This document shows positions 1 through 8,200 of a stretch of DNA of 14,196 nt, piece after piece. Under the pieces are notes generated by a model. It saw nothing but the letters and a program-made list of their open reading frames with translations. It was not told where the DNA came from and ran no database searches. The stretch's first letter is position 1. Each line of letters starts with the position of its first letter. The DNA comes from an uncultured Clostridia bacterium (GTDB lineage: Bacteria; Bacillota; Clostridia; Christensenellales; UBA1242). Position numbers and translations under genes: made by a program. The DNA lies in the NCBI GenBank assembly GCA_947628195.1, contig CANQZB010000013.1, forward strand, positions 1-14,196, written 5' to 3'.

Positions 1-918
1 ATAATCTGGATAATATAAAGTTCCAATATCATTAACGCAAACATAATCTAAATAGCGGTTATCATAGGCGTCTCCACACAATTCTTTGTTTTTGCGTTGC
101 CTTTCCTTTTCGTTCAGCAACATTTCTTCAATGTGTGGGATAAGTGGCAGCGTGCGGTTGCTTGTTTTGTTTTTCATTTTGTTTTTGCAAATCAATTTGC
201 CTTTAATGCTAACAACCTTATGATTAATCTTAATTAATTTATTATTAAAATCTATTGAACTCCACTTTAACCCTAACACTTCGCTTCGGCGTAATCCATA
301 ATAGGCGGTTATGTGGATTATAAGTTCCAAAGGGTCGCCTTTAATAACTTCAAACAGTTGTTTTAGTTCATCTTTGTTGTAAAAATCTGAGTGAAACTTT
401 TCTTTTTTAGGGCGGTCAACAAAATCTGCCACATTTTTTGAAATTAAGCCAAGTTTTATTGCGTTTTGCAATGCTTCTCGCAAAACAACATGATAATGCA
501 TAACCGTGTTGCCCGTTTTGCCCTCTTTATATAAGGTGTTATAGTATGTCTGTATGTCATAGGGTTTTAGTTCGTTTAGGGTTATTTGGTTTTTGGCAAA
601 ATATTTGGTCATCTTTTTAATTACAAAGCCATAACTTTCAAAGGTCAGTTCTTCCACTTCGTTTTTACGAGATTGATACCATTGGTTAAGATATTCGCTT
701 AACGGAATGTCGTTGGTAGGTTTGGTGTGCGTTTCAATTAAATTTTCGTTGTCCTTATACTTTTGCAAAATTTCACTTAACTTTTGTTCCGCCTTTCGCT
801 TATTGCCCTTTTCTTCATAACCTGTTGCAATCCACTTTCGCTTGTCTTGCCCAAATTCATCTTTGTATGATAGCACCGCATAATATTTTCCATTTTTAAC
901 TTGTAAACTTGCTTTCAT
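1..918 (-). CDS. int: Tyrosine recombinase / integrase, 3' end cut by window
   Basis: The visible 306 codons match phage and ICE-type tyrosine integrases, which catalyse site-specific integration and excision. Residues 1-55 resemble the arm-type DNA-binding domain, about 75-175 the SAM-like core-binding domain, and from about 185 the catalytic domain. The first catalytic arginine is R210 in the motif GLRRSEVLGLKW. The later catalytic residues (HxxR and the nucleophilic Tyr) should lie left of base 1 and cannot be checked. The ATG at 918 is chosen because GAGG lies six bases upstream. The frame overlaps the end of the excisionase-like gene by 23 bases, so the two are probably translationally coupled. 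The family call is firm; whether the enzyme is intact is unknown. Confidence 0.93.
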   Translation of the reverse strand, partial: MKASLQVKNGKYYAVLSYKDEFGQDKRKWIATGYEEKGNKRKAEQKLSEILQKYKDNENLIETHTKPTNDIPLSEYLNQWYQSRKNEVEELTFESYGFVIKKMTKYFAKNQITLNELKPYDIQTYYNTLYKEGKTGNTVMHYHVVLREALQNAIKLGLISKNVADFVDRPKKEKFHSDFYNKDELKQLFEVIKGDPLELIIHITAYYGLRRSEVLGLKWSSIDFNNKLIKINHKVVSIKGKLICKNKMKNKTSNRTLPLIPHIEEMLLNEKERQRKNKELCGDAYDNRYLDYVCVNDIGTLYYPDY

Positions 919-1108
919 TATTCGCCTCGCCAAATAGGAAATTTATTACATATTGTTTGGGTATTAGAATTCTATTGTTTATCTTTAAATGTTTAATTTT
1001 GTTTTCAGTTATAAGTTTGTAGGCCAAATTTCTGCCAATGCCAAGCATTGCTTGTAGGTCTTTAACACTAACAACATCTTTGTAGTTTGTAAAAATATTT
1101 GTGTTCAT
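896..1108 (-). CDS. xis: Excisionase-like small helix-turn-helix protein
   Basis: This is a 70-residue protein with a MerR-like/excisionase helix-turn-helix at about residues 12-60. A VSVKDLQAMLGIGRNLAYKL stretch forms the HTH and is followed by a wing-like segment ending in IPKQYVINFL. Such proteins bend the attachment-site DNA and bias the integrase towards excision; some also regulate int. The ATG at 1108 is preceded by GAGGAG at a usable distance, whereas the longer frame starting with TTG at 1120 would place that ribosome site inside the coding sequence. It lies directly upstream of int and overlaps it by 23 bases. Four 11-bp repeats lie 27 bases upstream of its start and are candidate regulatory sites. 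Confidence 0.8.
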   Translation of the reverse strand: MNTNIFTNYKDVVSVKDLQAMLGIGRNLAYKLITENKIKHLKINNRILIPKQYVINFLFGEANNESKFTS

Positions 1109-1134
1109 ATATCTCCTCAAAAATTACATTTTAA

Positions 1135-1178
1135 GTTCTATATCATTTCTATTAAATTTCTATTTCAGTTCTATTTTT
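1135..1178. repeat. Four 11-bp direct repeats (iteron-like array) upstream of xis
   Basis: On the plus strand the units GTTCTATATCA, TTTCTATTAAA, TTTCTATTTCA and GTTCTATTTTT begin at 1135, 1146, 1157 and 1168, an exact 11-base period, close to one helical turn. The invariant core is TTCTAT. A protein could bind all four on one DNA face. Possible roles are an operator for xis-int, arm-type or Xis binding sites, or replication iterons. The leftmost unit contains, on the minus strand, TGATATAGA, a possible extended -10 element for xis. The role is inferred; the repeat is seen directly. Confidence 0.7.
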
Positions 1179-1201
1179 ACATCTAAATTTTTGAGTTTTA
1201 T

Positions 1202-1232
1202 AGGGGTCCCCAAAATTGCATAATTTTGGGGA
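1202..1232. repeat. Perfect 11-bp inverted repeat overlapping a GGGGTCCCC palindrome
   Basis: TCCCCAAAATT at 1207-1217 and AATTTTGGGGA at 1222-1232 are exact reverse complements separated by GCAT. The left arm also belongs to a second palindrome, GGGG-T-CCCC (1203-1211), so two mutually exclusive hairpins can form. There is no run of T after either stem, so a simple terminator is unlikely. It begins the structured non-coding region that runs to the oriT-like site. Confidence 0.65.
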
Positions 1233-1375
1233 AGAGGAAAAGCCGACCAAAAGCGAAAAAACTTGCTTTGCAATGTTTTTGAACATCACGGTCGTGCTTT
1301 GACGAGAAAACGGGTATCCCGTTTGTCGCAACAAAATGGGGAATGATACAAAGCGATACACTCGCTAGGGTGTGG

Positions 1376-1460
1376 GCGAGTCAGTAAAAATGTCCTATTT
1401 TATAGGGCTTTTTACCACTCACCATCTCGCTTTTGTGTCAATTCCTTATCCTGCTTACTT
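1376..1460 (+). other. Candidate origin of transfer (oriT), IncP/MOBP-type nick region
   Basis: The plus strand carries TATCCTGC at 1447-1454. This matches the YATCCTG|Y nick core of RP4/IncP-type (MOBP) origins, so the nick would fall between 1453 and 1454. Upstream is an imperfect inverted repeat: GTAAAAATGTCCTAT (1384-1398) and ATAGGGCTTTTTAC (1402-1415), with outer arms GCGAGT (1376) and ACTCAC (1417-1422). A dyad a short distance 5' of nic is the usual relaxosome layout. An RHH protein gene lies next to it, as in many mobilisable elements. No relaxase is visible. The motif is short, so the call rests on motif, dyad and context together. Confidence 0.5.
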
Positions 1461-1506
1461 TAAAATTTTCATTTTTTAAAGAAATTTTTGTAAATTTTAC
1501 TTTCAA

Positions 1507-1535
1507 TAAGCACAAAAAGCCATTGGTTGTGCTTA
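1507..1535 (-). terminator. Stem-loop at the 3' end of the RHH gene (weak terminator candidate)
   Basis: TAAGCACAA (1507-1515) and TTGTGCTTA (1527-1535) form a perfect 9-bp stem with an 11-base loop that includes the RHH stop codon. On the minus strand no strong T run follows the stem, so it may be a processing or stabilising hairpin rather than a true intrinsic terminator. Confidence 0.35.
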
Positions 1536-2003
1536 CTCCACTTTGTAATCATACAAATCATAAAATTGCTGTTGCTTTTCAACAAAATCCTCATCAAGTT
1601 TGCACAATCGTTCATAAATTTTTTTGTATTGGTCGCGTTCAATGTAATCCATTTTTACATAATGGTAGTTGAATAGGACTGTTAGCATTTGCAAAATGAT
1701 TTCAACATTGGCATAAGTTGATTTTATGAAAGGTTTGCTGAACTTTATAAAGTAATTCATCCGCTTGGTGTGTTCGTGGATGGCATCAAACAAAGTTTGC
1801 TTTTCGTGTTGGATTGCCCAATTGTCTTCTTCTTTTTTGGCAAACACATCAACTCCAATTTTTAACATTGCCTGCAAAAATTGATTTTTTGATGAATAGG
1901 CAGTATCCTTTGTTTGCTCATAAACAACATTTAATTTGTCTAGCAATTTGGAGTTGTTTATCCGCACAATGTTTTCCTTTTTGATTTCGCCGATATCTAT
2001 CAC
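1533..2003 (-). CDS. Predicted ribbon-helix-helix (CopG/MobC-like) DNA-binding protein
   Basis: The longest frame has 156 codons. The N-terminal part, with ENIVRINNSKLLDKL followed by YSSKNQFLQAMLKIGVDVF, fits a ribbon-helix-helix fold: a short strand, a helix, then the S-x-N-x-F-x-x-x-x-L-x-x-G helix. The remaining 100 residues are helical and charged and match nothing I recognise. RHH proteins of this size act as relaxosome accessory proteins, partition proteins or repressors. Its place beside the oriT-like region favours the first. The start is unresolved: the GTG at 2003 overlaps the strong AAAGGAGGTGAT site, and the codon at the right spacing is ATC (1994). A GTG at 1967 has AGGA seven bases upstream. 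An in-frame ATG near the site is absent. Confidence 0.6.
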   Translation of the reverse strand: MIDIGEIKKENIVRINNSKLLDKLNVVYEQTKDTAYSSKNQFLQAMLKIGVDVFAKKEEDNWAIQHEKQTLFDAIHEHTKRMNYFIKFSKPFIKSTYANVEIILQMLTVLFNYHYVKMDYIERDQYKKIYERLCKLDEDFVEKQQQFYDLYDYKVE

Positions 2004-2031
2004 CTCCTTTTATTTTTAAATTTTCGACCAT
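1918..2031 (-). CDS. Possible 37-codon leader ORF overlapping the RHH start
   Basis: An ATG at 2031 lies eight bases after a perfect AGGAGG and opens a 37-codon frame ending at TGA (1918-1920). It reads through the ribosome site of the RHH gene in another frame. The product is basic (MVENLKIKGGDRYRRNQKGK at its start) and matches nothing I know. Its ribosome site is an imperfect copy of the RHH one, so it may be a leader peptide coupling translation, a relic of a duplicated start region, or the true start joined by a +1 shift. Only its ribosome site supports it. Confidence 0.3.
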   Translation of the reverse strand: MVENLKIKGGDRYRRNQKGKHCADKQLQIARQIKCCL

Positions 2032-2067
2032 ATTTCTAACCTCCTTTCGCCACCATTTTAAATGTCC

Positions 2068-2092
2068 AATTGTAACAATGCCTGTTACAATT
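2068..2092. promoter_or_regulatory. Perfect 10-bp dyad upstream of the RHH gene (candidate operator)
   Basis: AATTGTAACA (2068-2077) and TGTTACAATT (2083-2092) are exact reverse complements with a 5-base spacer. The dyad lies between a predicted promoter and the RHH start on the minus strand, with no T run after it, so an operator fits better than a terminator. The likely ligand is the RHH protein itself or another element regulator; this is inference. Confidence 0.55.
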
Positions 2093-2140
2093 AAAAAAAT
2101 TTTTAAAAATATTTTTAACCTTATAAACTTTTAAATTAAA

Positions 2141-2169
2141 AATATTTTCCGCCATTTTAAACTTGTCAA
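2141..2169 (-). promoter_or_regulatory. Predicted promoter for the RHH gene
   Basis: On the minus strand a perfect TTGACA (2164-2169) is followed after 17 bases by AATATT (2141-2146), which matches four of six -10 positions. It faces the RHH gene and lies beyond the terminator of the giant subtilase gene, so the RHH gene probably has its own transcript. In this AT-rich DNA the -10 is weak evidence. Confidence 0.4.
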
Positions 2170-2216
2170 TGTTTCATGCCTGACATATTGAAAAAACTTT
2201 TTTGAATTTTTTTGAC

Positions 2217-2246
2217 GAAAAAAACGAAGAAAAATTCTTCGTTTTT
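2217..2246 (-). terminator. Intrinsic terminator of the giant subtilase gene
   Basis: AAAAACGAAGAA (2220-2231) and TTCTTCGTTTTT (2235-2246) form a perfect 12-bp stem with a 3-base loop. On the minus strand it is followed by a run of T and begins 14 bases after the stop codon of the large gene. This is a standard intrinsic terminator. Confidence 0.85.
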
Positions 2247-2260
2247 AATGTTTGTCATTT

Positions 2261-5200
2261 TTATTTGTTATTATTTGTAAATTTCTTTTTCTTAATTACT
2301 AATGTTATAGTTATCGAAATAGTCGCAATTGCTAAAACGGCAAACACCACTATTAGTATGTTCCTGCCAATGTTTGATTTGCTAATTTTAACTCCACATA
2401 TAAATTCCCCTGTTTTATTAGTTGTGAATTTCAAAGAATCCCCAACAGATTCATGTGCAACCTCTTGATATTCACCATCTAAGTTTTGCCATAAACCATA
2501 AGAGTCCTTTGTTTGACAATTTATAATTACTGAGTAGTCCCCATTTAAATTATTAATAGATTCATTGTCTAATATAATGCTAATTGTGAAGGAAAATTCT
2601 TGTTTAAATTTTTTGTTCTCAGTGTTATCATAATTTAAATTAACAATTATTTCTGCACATTTTTTGTGGCTATCTTTGAAGAATTTCATAGCATTATTAT
2701 CAAAAATTAATGTTGAATTAGAAAACTTAATTTCAAGTGAAGAATTGTCTTGTAAATCGGAAATGTCAACAACTGCATTATTAATTGTTGGCAAATTAGA
2801 AACATCAATAAGTTGCAAATTTTCATTTACTATCTTAATTGTATTATACAACAAATATGTAGAATAGAATGTTTGGTCGCCAGTAACTTTTTGTCCTACT
2901 TCATAATTTTCCCATTTATCAAAAACATATTTATAAAACTCTGTTTTCGACTTTGTAGGAATGCCATATTTATTTATATTATAAGTTATTACGCTATCAT
3001 AAGGCAATTTGTCAACATAAATTACATTATCGTTACCATCTATCCATGTTATATTGTACAACCGAATTATCGAATTAAAGGTGGCAGTATAAACTTCATC
3101 TTTTGTAACAGGTTCAATTTGTTTATCCCAATACGCAAAAGTATAAGTGTAGTAATTATCTTGCAATTTGGTTGGAATTCCATATAACTCTTCATTGTAA
3201 GTCGGAGTTTCTTGATATGTATAGAATTCATTGTAAATTTCGTTTCCATTGCCATCTACCCAACTAATTTTATAATAAATAATTTCTGTATCGTACAATG
3301 CATTAACTTTTAAGACGTAATTGCTAAATTGATTAAAAATATCATTAACATTCTCGCCCACTAAAATTTTATCCCATTGTGAAAATGTATATAAATTTCT
3401 AAAATCACTATATGTATGACTAAATTTAAATCCTTCAATTGAATCATAATAATGATAGGTCTTTGTTGTAATCAAATCACCAGCATCCCCTATCTGTTGC
3501 GAGCCATCGAAATCGTAACCATAATAATATTCTATTGAATATTCATAATAATGTTTGCTAAAAATTGGATAATAGTGTGCTTCACATTCTACATTATTCA
3601 AATTAGGCGTCCACCCAGTACAAACATAAGTAAAGTAATTAGAATCTTCTGATTCTTTCGTCGGCAAAGAATAGTCATCAGAATTAAAGGTTGGCATTGT
3701 GCCATATTCCAAATTTTCACTGTAAATTAAGTTGCCCGTAGCATCATACCATGAAATTAAATATTTTCTTATTGTTGCATTATATGTGGCAACAATTGCC
3801 ATATCGCCAGTGCACACGAGGTTTGAAACATCTTCGCCATTATGTTGCCATGTGTGAAAGTTAAAATCGTGTTGAATATCACTTGGCCTTGTAGGGTTTG
3901 GAGTTGGGAGCTCTATTTGTTGATTATAATGCCGACCGGTTATCTGTTTAAAAATGTCTCCCTCATCTCCAATTATTCCTGAACTATCATAATCATAGCC
4001 ATAATAAAATTTTATTATGTATTCAACATAGGTCGTAGAATAATCATTAGCAACAAATATGCGATCAGCCCATATGTTTTTAAAATCTTCAGGATTTAGA
4101 ACATCGTTATAACCATATCTTTTCCAGTTTGTAAATGTGTAGTTGTAAGTTTCGTCTGAAAAAGTCGTTGGAACAACAACATCGCTTCCGCCCTTATAAT
4201 AACTTTTATCTATTATCCTACCATCGTCAAATTGAAAGGTTATCAAATTTAATGGTAATGTGCAATAAATTTTGAAATTTGGATTCTTGACATCATCGTA
4301 AACATATGTATATTTGTCAGTAATGAATTGGCCAAATGGTCCATCATAGTCTTTATCTATATAGATATATCTAATATATGATGCCCCGAAAGAATTTCCA
4401 TTAATTAAATTCTCATTGTTGCCCAAAATGCAATCTTCCAATTTTTCACAACCAATAAAAGCATTTTCCTCAACTTTTTTAACATTGGATAAATCAACAA
4501 TTTCAAAAGCACAATTATAAAATGCAAATGCGCAAATTGTATCACAATAACTAAAATCGAACAGCTTTAAATTTTTACAGTTTCCAAAAGCATCTTTAGG
4601 AATAACTTTAAGTTTTTTAGGATTTAAAACTTCAATTAACGATGAGCAACCATAAAAATTGTTAAATGTATTGTTATCTCCTTCGAATGTTGAACAGTTA
4701 GAAATATCTATGCTTTGCAAACTTTCGCAACCCCAAAAAGCATATTGCCCAATAGAAGCCACATTTTCTAAATTAATTGATTTTAAATTTTTACAATCTA
4801 TAAAGGTTCTGCTTTTTATAATTTTTATTTCACCGCTTAACAAAACATTGGTTAAATTTTGGCAAGAATCAAAAGCCTGCTCTTCAAGCTCAATACAACT
4901 AGATAAATCAGCATTAACTATTTTTTTACAGTTCGACAATGAGGATTTGCCAACAACTTTACAATTAGATAGATCTAAATTAAATAAATTATAACAATCT
5001 TGAAAAGCGTCTTTTGCAATAGAAACTATGTTGCCTATTTCTAACTTTTTTAAATTAAAGCATCTGCCAAAAGCATTCTCACCAACTGTTATACCGTTTT
5101 TATTTTCATCAATAAACTCCACATTAATACTTTCTAGTGTTGGTGTGTTGTAAAAACAAAAATCACCAAGACCAGCAAATCTATAAGATATTCCTTTTTC

Positions 5201-8200
5201 AACATAATACTGAGGAATTATAATATTAGCTTCATTGCCACTGTAAGATTTTAAAATAAATGTGCGATTACCATAATCTTTTGAAACATAAAAGTTTGAT
5301 AAATTAGGCACTTCAAAAATCGCATGTATTGTTATATTCTTATTTGGCATTGTAAAACTTGAAAAATTTTCTGCTATTGGCAAATTTGTTTTTTGTGCTT
5401 GTTCGTCTAAATAATAAAGTTCTTTCAAGTAAGTAGAATTCTGGGCTGTATGGTACACAAAGATTTGATCGCCATAGCATGCCTCGGTTATTTCGCTCTG
5501 CAAAGCATTTCTAATTGCAATTGATCCATCACCATTAATAATATTTTTTATGTAATATTTTATTGGCGTATAATTTATGGTGATTATTACATTTCTATTT
5601 GGCATACTAAATGTGTAAAAACCGTTTATAAAATCATTTGTAATGTTTCTTTCATCCAGCAAAATATAATTTAGTTTATACCCTATTGTATCGTTTAAAA
5701 TAATTTTAACTTCATCGTTTTGATAATAACTTAACGGGCTAATTTGTAAGCCATGGTTTTGTATATTGCTATCTATTAAGATTGTGTAAGCTTGTTTGGT
5801 TGATGATCGCAAAATGTTTGTTGTAAAAATGTTGCCATATTCATCCACCGCTTGAATAATATAATAGAACCTTCCTTCTAAAAAATTTGTAAAATAATAA
5901 TTTTTATTTAAATTCAAACCTAAAAAATTTGTTTCATCCACCAAAATATCTTCGTCATCCAAAATATCATTATTTGAAGCAAATACCTTTATTACCACAT
6001 TGTAACCACTAACCTCAACACAAATATTTTCATCGGTTTTTTCTTGTAAATAGGTTGATATATCCGCAAAAACGAAATTGTTATATCCTTTATATTGGCT
6101 AATAAAATCCACATCGTAACAATAAATTGTGCAACGATGCGATGACGATATTGATAAAGAATCTTTATATAATTCTAATTCATTATCACCCAAAAACAAA
6201 TAATCTAAATTGCTTGAGTTTGCAAATGCATTATCGTAAATTGATTTTATTTTTGGCAATTCAACAAATTTGAGATTTTTGCACCCAAATAAGGTGTATT
6301 CATAAAGTTGTTGTAAACCTAAGCCGATGAAACTTGTTATGCCACTTCCATCAAATGCAAATTCGCCTATTGATTTTATATTCTCGTTTAAAACAATGTC
6401 TTTTTTGAAAGCAACACAATCTTCAAAAGCATATTCATCAATAAAATTCAAATTGTCCCAGCTAATACTTATTTCTTTTAATTTTTTAAAGCCAGAAAAG
6501 GTTGCATATTTAATTGAACAAACATTTGGTGCGTAAATTTTTTCTAAATTAAAGCATCCCTCAAATGTGTAGCTCCCATAAAACCCATACATTGTTGAAG
6601 ATGCAAGAAACGCCTCACGCAATTCACTAACTTGTGGCAAATAAAGTTCATTCAAACCAAAGCAATATTGAGCAACATATTCCGCCACCGTGGAGTTTAA
6701 TTTAATGCTTTTAAGGCTGCCACAACAAACAAAAGGATAATATCCTATTGTTAAATCATTTTCAGCAACAACAGATTCAATATTTAAACCATAAAATAAA
6801 TTTTCGGCAAGTCCCTTAACCTTTACCCCATTAACATATTCTGGAATAACAATATTTTTTAAGCCGCTCGTATATTTTGTAAGCATGCCAAAACTATTAA
6901 TTTCAAAACCCACACCAGTATCATTGCAATTAGAGGTGTTTTTTAAATATTCCACTTCATAAATGGCGCTATGACCACGAATAATACCATCACTATCAAA
7001 AATATAAATAACAAATCTTAAAAATGCAGAATCATTAATTTCTATTGGCTGTATATATTCTTTGTAAGAAATCAGTGTTGGGAAAGAGCCATCAAGCGAA
7101 TAATATATTTTAGCTGTATATTTTCCTTTATAATTGCTGTTTATTGTTACATCTAATTTCTCGTTAAATTTATATGTGTCATTTACTTCGCCATAATTTA
7201 GGGTTGGATTAAATTCATTTTCTTCATTTCCTAATGCCAAAGCCATTGAGGGTATGCCATCCCCATACTCATCATCTCTTCCTACATCACCAAAATCGTA
7301 GGTGTTAGATTTTATTGCTTGCTCAACAGTTTGCACATCGTAATCTTCCCCATAATATGTTGCATACAGTGCCACCAGCCCTGTTGCGTGTGGGGTTGCC
7401 ATGGAAGTTCCGCTTATAACTGCATACTTTCCACCTGTGGCAGAAGTGTATATCTTTTCGTAAGTGCTATCGTCTGGCACACAACTTAATATATTAGTCC
7501 CTGGTAAACACAAATCAACATAACCACCGTAATTTGAATAATAGGCAATATATGGGAAATTTTCATAATATTCATTTTGAGAAAGTGCAGATATTGTAAG
7601 TGCATTTTCACAATTTGCTGGGCTACAATCTTCTACATAATAATTATCGTTGCCCGCCGCCACTACTGGCATAATGTTGTTTTCATATGCGGAGTTCACT
7701 GCATTTTGCTCATCTTCGTTAACCCCATATCCGCCCAAACTCATATTATATGCAACAACATTGGTTCCTTTTTGTTTAAGACTAACAACATATTCCATAC
7801 CGGAAACAACATTTATTGTTGATCCTGAGCCTTCTGCATTTAACACTTTAACGGGAATAATTTTTACATTGTCAAGAGTTAAATCTACAATTGTGCCAGC
7901 CACATGTGTACCATGCGAATTATCATCTTCAAACGGATACGAACTTTCGCCATTTGAGTAGTGTTCACTCTCATAATAACTAACTCCAAATTCATACGCT
8001 ATTCTTCCAGCCAAAAATTCATTATCTGTATCAATTCCCGTATCTATAACTGCCACATAAATTTCAGGCAGATTTTCAACCGAATTATTGTATTTTTTTA
8101 TGATTTCCTGTTGATAAGCATCTACTCCAAGTAAATCAGCACCCCAGGTTAAATGATTCAAGTTTTCTAGATCTGAATAATCCGAATTGACTGCCTCTAT

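Larger units (their letters stand above)
1179..1506. other. Structured non-coding region between xis and the RHH gene
   Basis: I find no convincing gene here. The 69-codon minus frame (1152-1361) runs through the repeats and hairpins and has no family features. Besides the inverted repeat at 1207-1232, the region holds AAACGGG-TAT-CCCGTTT (1308-1324), ACTCGC/GCGAGT (1360-1365 and 1376-1381), and a large imperfect hairpin at 1376-1422 followed by the IncP-like nick core. Such dense dyad symmetry is typical of transfer or replication origins. Confidence 0.6.

Noticed and set aside
1152..1361. 69-codon minus-strand frame
   Set aside because: It runs through the iteron-like repeats and hairpins, has no ribosome site and no recognisable protein features.
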